Source: Rhodospirillales bacterium
GTDB taxonomy: Bacteria > Pseudomonadota > Alphaproteobacteria > SMXQ01
Length of the DNA: 51,078 nt
NCBI GenBank assembly: GCA_018666775.1
Contig: JABIXC010000018.1
Location: 1 to 51,078, forward strand
Direction: 5' to 3'
Every line of letters starts with the position of its first letter. The stretch's first letter is position 1. This document shows, in pieces, positions 8,913-18,990 of this stretch. A program made the translations under genes and the position numbers. A model generated the notes under the pieces. That model had not been told where the DNA came from, did no database searches, and saw only the letters and a list, made by a program, of their open reading frames with translations.

Positions 8913-9012
8913 CGCACAGGTCTTTTTTTGAAGGCGTATTATGGGCTGGTCGCTACCGGTTTACTACCCGGTTTAGCCCCCTTCGGCAACGCATTTACCC
9001 CTAAATCGTCAT

Positions 9013-10590
9013 TTACAGATGCAGGCTTTCGGCCTGAACCACATTGGGAAGGGATCGTACCTTTTCCAGGGTCCCCTCATCGACGGGCTCATCGGTGTTA
9101 ATCAGTGCCACAGCAGCGTTGCCAGCCTCAATCCGGCCAAGGTCGAAGGTAGCGATATTAATGCCCGCCTCACCCAGGGTTCTGCCCAAATTACCAATGA
9201 ATCCCGGCTTGTCCTCATTGGTGACAAACAAGACATTGGCGCCAAGTTCTGCTTCCAACGGGATGCCATTCACGGCCACAACCCGGGGCTTGTCATCGCC
9301 AAAGACAGTACCGGAAACCGACCGGGTGCCATCCTTGGTTTCCACAGAAACCCGCACCAACGTTTGATAATCGCCGCTGCGTTCGTGGCTGACTTCACTG
9401 ACATCGATATCACGGTCGCGCGCGATAACGGGGGCATTGACCATATTCACCGAATCCATCAAGGGGGATAACAATCCCTTTAAGACGATCGCCGTTAAGG
9501 GCCGGGTGTTCAGATCGGCAACATGGCCATCATAATCAATGGTCACGCTGGTGAATCCGTCTTTGGCCAATTGCCCAACGAACCCGCCAATGTCTTCGAC
9601 CAGCTTCATATAGGGTTTAAGCTTTGGCGCGTCTTCGGCAGAAACCGATGGCATATTCAGAGCATTGGTCACGGCACCGGTCATCAGGAAATCTGAAATT
9701 TGTTCGGCCACCTGAAGGGCGACATTTTCCTGAGCCTCCGAAGTAGCAGCGCCCAAATGCGGTGTGCAAACCACGTTTTCCAAACCAAAATAGGGGCTTT
9801 CCTTGGCGGGTTCCGTTGGGAACACATCAAAGGCTGCACCCCCTACTTGCCCTTCTTTCAAGGCATTGACCATGTCGGCTTCAACCACCAGATCGCCACG
9901 GGCGCAATTGATAACGCGCACACCCTTTTTCATTTTGGCAATCGCATCTGCATTGATAATGCCACGTGTCGCATCGGTCAGCGGTGTGTGCAGGGTGATA
10001 AAATCAGCCCGGGCAAACAGATCATCAAGCTCTACTTTTTCGACGCCTAAATCCTTTGCCCGTTCTTCGGTCAGATACGGGTCATAAGCAACAACCTTCA
10101 TCTTGAGACCAAGACCCCGTTCGGCAACGATGGAGCCGATATTGCCACAACCGACAATCCCCAGCGTTTTCGCGGTCAGTTCAACCCCCATAAAGCGGTT
10201 CTTTTCCCATTTCCCCGCCTGGGTCGACGCATTGGCTTCTGGAATATCGCGGGCCAGCGCAAACATCATGGCAATGGCATGTTCTGCGGTAGTGATGGAA
10301 TTACCAAAGGGGGTGTTCATGACAATGACACCGCGCGCCGTTGCCTCGGCCACATCAATGTTATCAACGCCGATACCTGCGCGGCCAATCACTTTCAAAT
10401 TGACAGCAGCAACTAAAACAGCCGGGGTTACCTTGGTTGCGGAACGCACGGCAAGCCCATCATAATCACCAATGCAGGCGATCAATTCTTCAGGCGACAT
10501 ACCGGTTATGAAATCAACCTCGACGCCGCGCTCTTTAAAAATGGCTACGGCTTCTTGGGACAGTTCGTCAGAAATAAGAACTTTAGGCAT
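9013..10590 (-). CDS. serA: D-3-phosphoglycerate dehydrogenase
   Basis: 525 residues, the long form. First committed step of serine synthesis from 3-phosphoglycerate. The NAD-binding fold has GIVGCGNIGSIVAERGLGLK (G-x-G-x-x-G). Catalytic residues are the Arg in INCARGDLV, the Glu further on, and the His in CTPHLGAATSEA. An intervening domain follows, then a C-terminal ACT domain (FVTNEDKPGFIGNLGRTL), the serine-sensing module in many SerA proteins. It lies 51 bp after serC with AAAAGGA before its start, so serC and serA are most likely one transcript. Confidence 0.97.
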   Translation of the reverse strand: MPKVLISDELSQEAVAIFKERGVEVDFITGMSPEELIACIGDYDGLAVRSATKVTPAVLVAAVNLKVIGRAGIGVDNIDVAEATARGVIVMNTPFGNSITTAEHAIAMMFALARDIPEANASTQAGKWEKNRFMGVELTAKTLGIVGCGNIGSIVAERGLGLKMKVVAYDPYLTEERAKDLGVEKVELDDLFARADFITLHTPLTDATRGIINADAIAKMKKGVRVINCARGDLVVEADMVNALKEGQVGGAAFDVFPTEPAKESPYFGLENVVCTPHLGAATSEAQENVALQVAEQISDFLMTGAVTNALNMPSVSAEDAPKLKPYMKLVEDIGGFVGQLAKDGFTSVTIDYDGHVADLNTRPLTAIVLKGLLSPLMDSVNMVNAPVIARDRDIDVSEVSHERSGDYQTLVRVSVETKDGTRSVSGTVFGDDKPRVVAVNGIPLEAELGANVLFVTNEDKPGFIGNLGRTLGEAGINIATFDLGRIEAGNAAVALINTDEPVDEGTLEKVRSLPNVVQAESLHL

Positions 10591-10641
10591 AACAATATCC
10601 TTTTAAAGGAGAAATGATAAAAACAGACGGTGATACCAGAC

Positions 10642-11799
10642 TTAACTGGCGAGCTCGGCAGCCACGGTTTCAGCGGCCCAATCGAGCCATGGGAGCAGTG
10701 CCTCAAGATCGGCCTGTTCCACCGTTGCCCCGGCCCAAATGCGCAATCCCGGAGGGGCATCACGATAGCCGTCTATGTCAAAGGCAGCGCCTTCTGCTTC
10801 CAGAAGTTTCACCATACGCTTGGGCGCTGCTGCCTTGGCATCATCGTCCAGCGCTTCAAACCAGGGTGCGACAACCTTCAAACATACCGATGTGCAGGAT
10901 CGAATGGCCGGATCGGCCACCAGAAAATCCACCCAATCTGTGCGGCTTACCCATTCTTCAATGGTTGCCAGATTGCCTTCGGCGCGTTTCACCAGGCCTG
11001 TAAGGCCGCCCACACTTTCGCCCCATTTCAGGCCATCCAGCGCATCTTCAACACACAGCATTGATGGTGTGTTGATGGTTTCGCCTCTGAAAATACCCTC
11101 AATCAATTTTCCACCGGACGTCATGCGGAAAATTTTCGGCAAGGGCCAGGCGGGGGTGTAATTTTCAAGGCGTTCAACGGCGCGGGGGCTGAGCACGATC
11201 ATGCCATGCTGGCCTTCGCCGCCCATAACTTTTTGCCACGACCAGGTCACCACATCCAGTTTCTGCCATGGCAAATCCATAGCAAAGACCGCCGATGTTG
11301 CATCACAGAACGTCAGCCCTTCACGGTCATCAGCGATCCAGTCGCCATTTTCGACCCGGGCACCGGATGTTGTCCCGTTCCAGGTAAAGATCGCATCCCG
11401 TTTGGGATCAGCCTGAGAGAAATCAGGGACTTCACCGTAGCCTGCGTTAAATTTGCGAAAATCTTCAAGCTTCAACTGCTTTTCGATATCCGTCACCCAG
11501 CCAGCACCAAAACTTTCCCAAAAGAAAGCATCAACGCCACGCGCGCCCAGCATGGACCACATGGCCATTTCAAAGGCACCGGTATCAGATGCCGGGACAA
11601 TGCCAATGCGCCAATCGTCAGGAATGCCAAGGATATCGCGCGAACGCGTGATCACGTCAGCGAGTTTCGCCTTACCCAGTGCTGAACGGTGGGACCGTCC
11701 AAGGCAGGCATCGTTTAAATTTTCGAGAGTCCAAGAGGGATGTTTTGTGCAGGGTCCCGATGAAAAATTCGGGTTTCCCGGCCGGATTTGCGGCTTCAT
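10642..11799 (-). CDS. serC: Phosphoserine aminotransferase
   Basis: 385 residues; PLP-dependent class V aminotransferase converting 3-phosphohydroxypyruvate to phosphoserine. The Schiff-base lysine is in [14 protein letters not shown] near residue 190. The opening [15 protein letters not shown] and [14 protein letters not shown] are typical of the alphaproteobacterial/archaeal-type SerC group rather than the E. coli type. The start is the ATG at 11799. Its ribosome binding site, GGAAGGA, falls in the loop of a small hairpin in the leader. First gene of serC-serA, probably continuing to hisZ. Confidence 0.95.
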   Translation of the reverse strand: MKPQIRPGNPNFSSGPCTKHPSWTLENLNDACLGRSHRSALGKAKLADVITRSRDILGIPDDWRIGIVPASDTGAFEMAMWSMLGARGVDAFFWESFGAGWVTDIEKQLKLEDFRKFNAGYGEVPDFSQADPKRDAIFTWNGTTSGARVENGDWIADDREGLTFCDATSAVFAMDLPWQKLDVVTWSWQKVMGGEGQHGMIVLSPRAVERLENYTPAWPLPKIFRMTSGGKLIEGIFRGETINTPSMLCVEDALDGLKWGESVGGLTGLVKRAEGNLATIEEWVSRTDWVDFLVADPAIRSCTSVCLKVVAPWFEALDDDAKAAAPKRMVKLLEAEGAAFDIDGYRDAPPGLRIWAGATVEQADLEALLPWLDWAAETVAAELAS

Positions 11800-11850
11800 G
11801 TCGCTATTCCTTCCAGAATAGTTGCACCCCGTTGGGGAGGTGTGGCCCGC
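11800..11850 (-). promoter_or_regulatory. serC leader RNA motif (candidate regulatory 5' UTR)
   Basis: The leader contains two hairpins: CACCTCCCCAACGGGGTG at 11825-11842 and CTATTC-TGGAAG-GAATAG at 11804-11821, the second holding the Shine-Dalgarno bases. A conserved serC leader of unknown ligand has been described in alphaproteobacteria (the serC motif in Rfam). The position and the compact two-hairpin form fit it, but I match it from memory only. Confidence 0.55.
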
Positions 11851-11855
11851 CGCGG

Positions 11856-11883
11856 ATACTAAGGATTTTCACTTCAAGGTCAA
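11856..11883 (-). promoter_or_regulatory. Predicted serC promoter
   Basis: TTGACC (11878-11883) and TAGTAT (11856-11861) on the minus strand with a 16-bp spacer. The start of transcription would be near 11849, placing the two leader hairpins at the very 5' end of the RNA. Confidence 0.5.
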
Positions 11884-11946
11884 TAAAATCCGGCACCTAT
11901 TGCCTCATGGCAGCCATGCACAGGCCGGGAAGCCCGGATTTGGGGG

Positions 11947-12756
11947 TTAATCAGCCTGAAACGGCGTGATTCCATGGCCATGATTGAGCGGCCCGTGACC
12001 AGAACCCAGCCCCGGGGCCGTGGCAATGGCCTTCAAAACATAGGACCGGGCGCGGCTGACAGCCGGAACCAGCCCCATCCCCTGGGCCAAACTGGTGGCA
12101 ATGGCCGATGCCAGGGTGCAGCCTGTGCCATGGGTATGGGGGGTGTTGATGCGTTTCCCATCAAACCGGGTTACCCCATCGGAATTAACTAAAACATCCA
12201 CGATTTCATCACCGGGCAAATGGCCCCCCTTCAAAAGCACAGCGTTCGGGCCAAGGGCCAAAATGGCCCGGGCGGCATCTTCCATGGCATCGATGCCGGT
12301 GATATCGCACCCCAACAAGGCTTCTGCCTCAGGCAAATTAGGGGTCACCAGAAAAGCACGGGGCAACAGGTTTTCTTTCAGCACAGATTTTGCGTCTTCA
12401 CCCAACAATGAAGCGCCGCCCTTGGCAACCATCACCGGGTCCACAATCAAGGGGGTATCCGCTGCATCTTGATCCAGAACGTCCACAACGGCATTGATGG
12501 CATCCCCATCGCCCAACATGCCCGTCTTGATAATATCGGCACCAATGTCGGATAACACCGCCTGCATCTGGCTGGCGATAAAGGCCGGCGACACGGCTTC
12601 AATGGCCGAAACCCCTAATGAGTTCTGCGCGGTCAACGCCGTAATCGCCGTTGCGCTATACCCACCAAGGGCGATCACCGTTTTGATGTCGGCCTGAATG
12701 CCCGCACCACCACCCGAATCTGAACCTGCAACAATAAGCACGCGGGACACCATCAT
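11947..12756 (-). CDS. thiD: Hydroxymethylpyrimidine/phosphomethylpyrimidine kinase
   Basis: About 269 residues. Ribokinase-fold enzyme that phosphorylates HMP and then HMP-P to HMP-PP for thiamine synthesis. The opening VLIVAGSDSGGGAGIQADIK is the ThiD signature; LLKGGH and the anion-hole motif THGTGCTLASAIA follow. The first two codons are both ATG and the third is GTG; GAGG lies two bases from the first ATG and five from the second, so the second ATG (12753) may be used. It lies 24 bp after glmM. The partner enzyme ThiE is at 32472-33137, unlinked. Confidence 0.95.
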   Translation of the reverse strand: MMVSRVLIVAGSDSGGGAGIQADIKTVIALGGYSATAITALTAQNSLGVSAIEAVSPAFIASQMQAVLSDIGADIIKTGMLGDGDAINAVVDVLDQDAADTPLIVDPVMVAKGGASLLGEDAKSVLKENLLPRAFLVTPNLPEAEALLGCDITGIDAMEDAARAILALGPNAVLLKGGHLPGDEIVDVLVNSDGVTRFDGKRINTPHTHGTGCTLASAIATSLAQGMGLVPAVSRARSYVLKAIATAPGLGSGHGPLNHGHGITPFQAD

Positions 12757-12780
12757 TGCCTCACAACATTTGGAATGGGT

Positions 12781-14133
12781 TCAGGTCTCAGCAGCGGCAT
12801 CAGAAATGGCGGCGATCACACCATCCACAACCTCGCCAATCAGAGCTTCATCGGCACCTTCGGCCATGACGCGAACCAAAGGTTCGGTGCCCGATTCACG
12901 AATTAAAAGCCGGCCCCTGCCCTTCAATTTGGCCTCGGCTGCGGCAATTTCTTTTTTGACCGCGTCCTTTGACAGGACATCGCTTTGCGCCCGAACATTT
13001 TTCAACAATTGTGGCTTTGGCTCAAACGGGCGCAACACATCTGATGCGGGGGTTTTTGAAGATGCAACCACGGCCAAAACCTGCAGCGCAGCCATCAGCC
13101 CATCACCGGTTGTTGCCATATCGCCAACAACAATATGGCCAGATTGTTCGCCGCCAAGATTACAGTTATCGGCGCGCATTTTTTCGACCACATAACGATC
13201 CCCAACCTGGGTCCGCAATAGGCCAAGGCCAAGGCTTTCAAGGTATTCTTCCAACCCGATGTTGGACATGACCGTGGTGATCACATTACCGCCATCAAGG
13301 CGGCCTTGTTCCTGAAAGGATTTGGCAACCACCCCAATCAACTGATCCCCATCAACCACATGGCCTTTTTCATCGGCCATAATAACGCGGTCTGCATCCC
13401 CATCAAGGGCCAGCCCCAAATCGGCATGATGTTCAACCACTGCGCGGCACATGGCATCGGGGGCGGTGGAACCGCAGCCTTGATTGATGTTGAACCCATC
13501 GGGCGCGACCCCAATGGGGATCACTTCTGCGCCCAATTCATAAAGCACCGTCGGGGCCACCTTGTAGCCCGCACCATGGGCGCAATCGACAACCACCTTC
13601 AGGCCATCCAGACGCAGGGCTTTTGGAAAGCTGGCCTTGACGAATTCCATGTAACGCCCAACCGCATCATCAAGGCGCATGGCCCGGCCCAGTTTGGCGG
13701 GGGCCACAAGACCGGCCTCCATGCCATTTTCCATTGCCGCCTCGATCTGACGCTCGACATCATCAGAAAGTTTAAACCCATCGGGGCCAAATAATTTGAT
13801 GCCATTGTCTTCGAATGAATTATGCGACGCGGAAATCATAACCCCAAGATCGGCACGCAACGAGCGGGTTAGCATGGCCACTGCCGGTGTTGGCACGGGG
13901 CCAACCAGAACCACATCCATCCCCACTGAAACAAACCCAGCCGTCAGTGCCGGTTCCAGCATATAGCCGGACAATCGCGTGTCCTTGCCAATCAAAACCT
14001 TGTGGCGGTGATCGCCAGAGACAAATTGCAACCCCGCAGCCATGCCAACAGACAGCGCAATTTCGGCCGTCATAGGTTTTGTGTTTGCGGTGCCCCGAAT
14101 GCCGTCGGTGCCAAAAAATTTGCGTGGGTTCAT
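12781..14133 (-). CDS. glmM: Phosphoglucosamine mutase
   Basis: 450 residues. Interconverts glucosamine-6-phosphate and glucosamine-1-phosphate on the way to UDP-GlcNAc for peptidoglycan and lipopolysaccharide. N-terminal [12 protein letters not shown]; the phosphorylated serine is Ser103 in [11 protein letters not shown]; the metal-binding loop is LDGDADRVI; the C-terminal phosphate-binding loop has [12 protein letters not shown]. Full length. Order folP-glmM-thiD on the minus strand; the ftsH-folP-glmM order is shared by many proteobacteria. Confidence 0.97.
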   Translation of the reverse strand: MNPRKFFGTDGIRGTANTKPMTAEIALSVGMAAGLQFVSGDHRHKVLIGKDTRLSGYMLEPALTAGFVSVGMDVVLVGPVPTPAVAMLTRSLRADLGVMISASHNSFEDNGIKLFGPDGFKLSDDVERQIEAAMENGMEAGLVAPAKLGRAMRLDDAVGRYMEFVKASFPKALRLDGLKVVVDCAHGAGYKVAPTVLYELGAEVIPIGVAPDGFNINQGCGSTAPDAMCRAVVEHHADLGLALDGDADRVIMADEKGHVVDGDQLIGVVAKSFQEQGRLDGGNVITTVMSNIGLEEYLESLGLGLLRTQVGDRYVVEKMRADNCNLGGEQSGHIVVGDMATTGDGLMAALQVLAVVASSKTPASDVLRPFEPKPQLLKNVRAQSDVLSKDAVKKEIAAAEAKLKGRGRLLIRESGTEPLVRVMAEGADEALIGEVVDGVIAAISDAAAET

Positions 14134-14211
14134 GATCCCCTTACCCTGAAACGATGCTGATATCAGTCTAATGACCTTTGCGGCGTGATGAAAGCCCGAC
14201 GCGAAAATCCA

Positions 14212-15321
14212 CTATGCATCTTTATTTTGATTAATCGCCTGCCAGACCGCTATGGCCTGATGGGTGGCGGCAACATCATGGACCCGCAACATTTGCACCC
14301 CCTGGGCAAGCCCTGAAATCATGGCCGCAATCGACCCGGTCAACCGGGCCTTGGGATTTTTTTCGCCGGTGATATGACCAATAAAGCTTTTACGCGAAAC
14401 ACCAATTAAAATTGGACAGCCAAGACCATGGAACAGCGACAGGTTCGACATGATAGAAAGGTTGTGTTCCAACGCTTTGCCAAACCCGATGCCGGGATCA
14501 ATGGCAATGCGCGAACGATCAATGCCCGCCGCTTCACAGGCATTGATGCGGGTTTCCAGATAATCATAAATTTCTGTAACCGGATGATCGTAAGCAGGCG
14601 CCGCCTGCATGGTTTTGGGCTCACCCCGGCAATGCATCAAAACCACATGGCACCCATTGCGGGCCGCGACTTTCAGGGAATCCCCGTCATTATCCAGTGC
14701 AGAAATATCATTGATGATGGCCGCACCCGCCTTCAAGGCCGCTTCCATAACCGATGCCTTTCGGGAATCCACAGAAAGCACCGCCCCTGGTTCCACCCCT
14801 TTCAGGGCTTCAAACACCGGGATAATGCGGCGCATTTCTTCGCTTTCATCCACCATATCTGAACCCGGCCGCGTTGATTCCCCCCCAATATCAAGAATGA
14901 CAGCGCCGCTATTTGCCAAATCACGGCCCCGGGCAATGGCCAAGGGGGGGGTCGCAAAATCGCCGCCATCGGAAAAACTGTCCGGGGTAACATTCAAAAC
15001 CCCCATGATGCGGGGGCTGGAAAGATCAATGCCTGCAAAGGGCGTCCGGGGATCAGTAATCCGTGCGAACAGGTTTTCCACATGGTCTTTCACCACCAAA
15101 ACCTGCGCCGCTGCCCAAATATGCAAATCGGCAACCGAACATTGCGCCGTGCTGACAACCGGGCCTTTGCGCAAAACAACTTCGATAGAATCAAAGCCGG
15201 CCCAAGCGCCGCCGATGGTCGCGGCCATGGCGTCATGAGACATGGCGCCGCATAAGGGGCGCAGGTAAAGGCCGGATGCATCTCCATCGGCAATATTGGG
15301 AAGAGAAGAAAGATTGCTCAC
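14212..15321 (-). CDS. folP: Dihydropteroate synthase
   Basis: 369 residues, about 90 longer than the classical enzyme. Joins dihydropterin pyrophosphate and p-aminobenzoate in folate synthesis; the target of sulfonamides. The catalytic domain begins near residue 103 with GVLNVTPDSFSDGGDF, then GGESTRPG, MHCRGEPK, IDPGIGFGK, GVSRKSFIG and RVHDV. The first 100 residues are an extension found in alphaproteobacterial FolP proteins, with no catalytic motif I know. Start is GTG with a poor Shine-Dalgarno. A run of eight G at about 14943 lies inside the coding region. Confidence 0.95.
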   Translation of the reverse strand: MSNLSSLPNIADGDASGLYLRPLCGAMSHDAMAATIGGAWAGFDSIEVVLRKGPVVSTAQCSVADLHIWAAAQVLVVKDHVENLFARITDPRTPFAGIDLSSPRIMGVLNVTPDSFSDGGDFATPPLAIARGRDLANSGAVILDIGGESTRPGSDMVDESEEMRRIIPVFEALKGVEPGAVLSVDSRKASVMEAALKAGAAIINDISALDNDGDSLKVAARNGCHVVLMHCRGEPKTMQAAPAYDHPVTEIYDYLETRINACEAAGIDRSRIAIDPGIGFGKALEHNLSIMSNLSLFHGLGCPILIGVSRKSFIGHITGEKNPKARLTGSIAAMISGLAQGVQMLRVHDVAATHQAIAVWQAINQNKDA

Positions 15322-15371
15322 GGAAACGACGACCGCTACAGCCGCCCTGGATCAGAAACCGCCATTATCCC

Positions 15372-17309
15372 TTAACCCTCTGGTTGGGGTTCAGGATCAA
15401 TGCCGTGACCGCCGGGCGCATCCTTAGGCTTGTCTTTTGGGCCGGAACTGGGGACCGAAGAACGCGTTTCCCCGTCATCGGATGAATCATCGGGTTCACG
15501 AACAATGGTGCCGCCATCCATGATGATTTTAATGTCATCGCCAGAAAGGGTTTCAAATTCCAAAAGCCCCGTGGCAATGGCATGAAGTTCGCTTTCATAA
15601 TCGGCCAGAATGTTCTTTGCCGCTGTTTCACCCTGTTCGGCAATAGAACGAATTTCTTCATCGATGAGCTGGTTGGTGGCATCAGAGACGGTCTTGTGTT
15701 GGGTCACCGAATGGCCCAGAAACACTTCTTCTTCGTTTGGTGAATACCGTAATGGCCCAAGCTTATCGCTCATGCCCCATTCGGTCACCATACGCCGGGC
15801 CAGATTGGTGGCTTGACGAATATCATCACCTGCACCGGTGGTCACATTTTCAGGGCCAAATACCATTTCTTCCGCTGCACGGCCACCAAACATCATGGCA
15901 ATCTTTGAGCTAAGCTCCAGTTTGGCATAGCCATACCGGTCTTTCTCCGGCAGCGCCATGGTAAGCCCCAATGCGCGCCCTCTGGGAACGATCGTCACCT
16001 TGTGCAAGGGGTCATGCTTTGGCACGTGCATGGCCACCAATGCGTGGCCTGCTTCATGGTAGGCGGTCAGTTTGCGCTCTTCCTCGCTCATGACCATAGA
16101 ACGGCGTTCTGCGCCCATCATCACCTTGTCTTTGGACTCTTCTAACGTGGCCATGGTCACCATACGCAGGCCTTTGCGTGCTGCCAGCAAGGCCGCTTCA
16201 TTGACCAGATTGGCAAGGTCCGCACCGGAGAAACCGGGGGTGCCACGGGCAATTACCTTGGCATCGGCATCGGGTGCCAAGGGCACTTTCTTCATATGGA
16301 CTTTAAGAATTTTTTCACGCCCCAACACATCCGGGTTGGGCACCGTTACCTGGCGATCAAAGCGGCCGGGGCGAAGGAGGGCCGGATCAAGAACATCGGG
16401 ACGGTTGGTCGCGGCAATCAAGATCACGCCTTCATTGGCCTCAAAGCCATCCATTTCAACCAGCAACTGATTGAGGGTCTGTTCGCGTTCATCATTGCCC
16501 CCGCCCAGTCCGGCACCACGATGGCGACCAACGGCATCGATTTCATCGATGAAGATAATGCATGGGGCATTTTTCTTGCCCTGTTCAAACATGTCACGCA
16601 CCCGCGATGCGCCAACACCAACGAACATTTCAACAAAATCAGAACCCGATATGGTAAAAAACGGCACATTGGCTTCACCGGCAATCGCACGGGCCAAAAG
16701 CGTCTTACCTGTTCCCGGGGGGCCAACCAGCAACACACCCTTGGGCAATTTGCCGCCAAGGCGCTGGAATTTTTGTGGGTCGCGGAGAAAGTCCACCACT
16801 TCTTCTAATCCTTGCTTGGCTTCATCAATGCCCGCAACGTCTTCAAAGGTAACCCGCACCAGCTTTTCGCTCAGAAGCCGCGCTTTGGATTTTCCGAAGC
16901 CCATGGCACGGCCACTGCCAGATTGCATCTGGCGCATGAAGAAAATCCACACCCCCACCAGCAACAGCATCGGGAACCATGACAACAAAATCCCCAGAAG
17001 TGACGGAGTGCGTTCTTCAACCGGGGCAGCCGTAATGCGCACACCCTGCTTGGTCAAACGGGTCACCAAGGATGGATCTTGGGGGGAATAGGTCGAAAAA
17101 GCGCGGCCATCAGAAAAGTGGCCATTGATGGTCTGTCCCTGGATGGTGACATCGGCGATCTGACCACGGTCAACTTCGATCACAAAATCAGAAAATGCCA
17201 ACCTGCTTTCCGCTTCCTTATTACCCGGAGTCTGGAACAGGTTAAAAACGGCAATCAGCAAAAGTCCGATGATGACCCACAGTGCCAGATTACGACCAAA
17301 TTGATTCAC
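15372..17309 (-). CDS. ftsH: ATP-dependent zinc metalloprotease FtsH
   Basis: 645 residues. Membrane AAA+ protease that degrades misfolded membrane proteins and, in several bacteria, sigma-32 and LpxC. Transmembrane helices at 8-24 and 104-125 flank a periplasmic domain. Walker A GPPGTGKT at 196-203, Walker B IIFIDEID at 251-258, the second region of homology around [18 protein letters not shown], and zinc-binding HEAGH at 418-422. A disordered acidic/Pro-rich tail ends in EPQPEG. The start is GTG; GAGG lies ten bases upstream. It follows tilS with a 179-bp gap that probably holds its own promoter. Confidence 0.98.
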   Translation of the reverse strand: MNQFGRNLALWVIIGLLLIAVFNLFQTPGNKEAESRLAFSDFVIEVDRGQIADVTIQGQTINGHFSDGRAFSTYSPQDPSLVTRLTKQGVRITAAPVEERTPSLLGILLSWFPMLLLVGVWIFFMRQMQSGSGRAMGFGKSKARLLSEKLVRVTFEDVAGIDEAKQGLEEVVDFLRDPQKFQRLGGKLPKGVLLVGPPGTGKTLLARAIAGEANVPFFTISGSDFVEMFVGVGASRVRDMFEQGKKNAPCIIFIDEIDAVGRHRGAGLGGGNDEREQTLNQLLVEMDGFEANEGVILIAATNRPDVLDPALLRPGRFDRQVTVPNPDVLGREKILKVHMKKVPLAPDADAKVIARGTPGFSGADLANLVNEAALLAARKGLRMVTMATLEESKDKVMMGAERRSMVMSEEERKLTAYHEAGHALVAMHVPKHDPLHKVTIVPRGRALGLTMALPEKDRYGYAKLELSSKIAMMFGGRAAEEMVFGPENVTTGAGDDIRQATNLARRMVTEWGMSDKLGPLRYSPNEEEVFLGHSVTQHKTVSDATNQLIDEEIRSIAEQGETAAKNILADYESELHAIATGLLEFETLSGDDIKIIMDGGTIVREPDDSSDDGETRSSVPSSGPKDKPKDAPGGHGIDPEPQPEG

Positions 17310-17488
17310 GCGCTCAAACCCTCATAAAAATCGATGACAATCATCATTAACAGTCTATCTCAACAGGGACTTCTAACCTGTTAATGCGATCAAGCCAACA
17401 CATTCACATTAAAACCATTCCAAAGCAATACAGGCTTAGATACAGATTTAAACGTGGTGATCCCATGCACCCCAAACAAGGGGTTTTA

Positions 17489-18955
17489 TCAAGATAGCGT
17501 CTCCAGCACGCCAAAAGCGGGGCCGGCCAGCGCAATGGCAGAAAACGGGGAAATTTCAAGCACCCGAAGGGGCGAATTTCCCGGCCCCGCCCGTCTGTAG
17601 CCTAAATGGGGCACCTCCAGCACGCCTTTTTGATCAAAAACAGCCGGCAACGTCTGTCGCACGACATCGGGGAGGGACCGCATAGTGGCGTGTGGGGTGT
17701 GTTTGATTTCTGTCCAGCCATCACGCCCAAGGGGGCCAAGCAACAACCGCATTTTTCTGGATTTGTTCCCCTGCGCGCCCTGTTTTTGAACGCCCTGACT
17801 TTCACCAAACCGCAACAAAAACCGGCCATCCCAATGAATTTTCGAAGGCCCCGTGATGCACAAATCATCTTCCTGGGCACGGGCTTCCCGGCACACAAGC
17901 AGCGATCCGCCTTGTCCTTGTCCCTGATGCTCGGCCAGAATGCGACATCCAGCAAGGGTCCGGGCCTTAAAGGATGCACCCCTTCGTGAACTGGCAATTT
18001 CTTCGTAGAGACGATCAAGGCCCGATTGGCGTGGGGGATAAACCCCACCACCCACCATGGCCAGCAGACGAACCAGCGCCCTGATCCCCACCGCCTTTGG
18101 CGCCGCCATAACGCTAGAGGCATCAAAACGCACAAACCCCGCAGGATCGGGGCGTGCCGCCACAGCCAACACCCCAGCGACCGTTTCTTCTAAAACCTTG
18201 CGATCCTGACCCAAGACACCCGCCGTCTTTGCAATGCGCGCGGCATCCAAGCCTAGTTTGGCAAATTCAGGCATCTTTTCCCGAATCCGTACCCGTGTGT
18301 ATTTGGTATCTTTGTTTGAAGGGTCTTCGACCCAGATTTGTTTTTCGCGCTTTAGAAACAATTCTAAATGAACGCGATTGCAATCCAGAAGGGGGCGAAG
18401 CAACCGATGAGCAGGTTTCTCTGTAACCGATGCCATGGCCGCCAGCCCAAAAAGACCACTGCCCCGGGACAAGCGCATGAGAAAGGTTTCCGCTTGATCA
18501 TCGCGATGATGACCCAGCAAAAGATGCAAAACACTTTTGTTAAGGCACCAGTTTTCCATCAACCCATAGCGGGCATCCCGGGCGCGTGCCTGAAGGTTTG
18601 ATCCCCCCGCAACACCTGCGCCAATGTCGCGCGCTTCTTTGGTCCATGTCAGAATGTGATGGTTGATCCCGCGCCGCTTCAGCCACCGGCGAACGGTCAA
18701 TGCCTCTTTGCGCGACTCTTTGCGCAACCCGTGATCCACCGTCAAGGCGCTCACACGCCCACCGTGGACCCGCGCCCAACGGTCCGCCAGTAAGACAAGC
18801 GCCATGCTATCGCCACCCCCTGAAACCGCCACGCCAATATGGGGACACGGTTCATATGGCCCCATCTGTTTCATGGCCCGGTCAAAAGATCGGATCAAAG
18901 CAGCCTTCGAAAATTTTTCAATCGATGTGGGCAGGAATGAATTAGATGCGCACAT
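17489..18955 (-). CDS. tilS: tRNA(Ile)-lysidine synthase
   Basis: 488 residues. Modifies C34 of the tRNA-Ile CAU anticodon to lysidine so that it reads AUA. PP-loop SGGGDS at 45-50 in GVAVSGGGDSMAL; a second family segment GHHRDDQAETFLMRLSRGSG; LLRPLL and the C-terminal substrate-binding domains follow. Full length. It sits between cpoB (35 bp upstream) and ftsH, the Tol-Pal/tilS/ftsH order common in alphaproteobacteria. Confidence 0.96.
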   Translation of the reverse strand: MCASNSFLPTSIEKFSKAALIRSFDRAMKQMGPYEPCPHIGVAVSGGGDSMALVLLADRWARVHGGRVSALTVDHGLRKESRKEALTVRRWLKRRGINHHILTWTKEARDIGAGVAGGSNLQARARDARYGLMENWCLNKSVLHLLLGHHRDDQAETFLMRLSRGSGLFGLAAMASVTEKPAHRLLRPLLDCNRVHLELFLKREKQIWVEDPSNKDTKYTRVRIREKMPEFAKLGLDAARIAKTAGVLGQDRKVLEETVAGVLAVAARPDPAGFVRFDASSVMAAPKAVGIRALVRLLAMVGGGVYPPRQSGLDRLYEEIASSRRGASFKARTLAGCRILAEHQGQGQGGSLLVCREARAQEDDLCITGPSKIHWDGRFLLRFGESQGVQKQGAQGNKSRKMRLLLGPLGRDGWTEIKHTPHATMRSLPDVVRQTLPAVFDQKGVLEVPHLGYRRAGPGNSPLRVLEISPFSAIALAGPAFGVLETLS

Positions 18956-18990
18956 ACCCTATTCCCTTTATCGAGACTGGCGCCTTCGGG

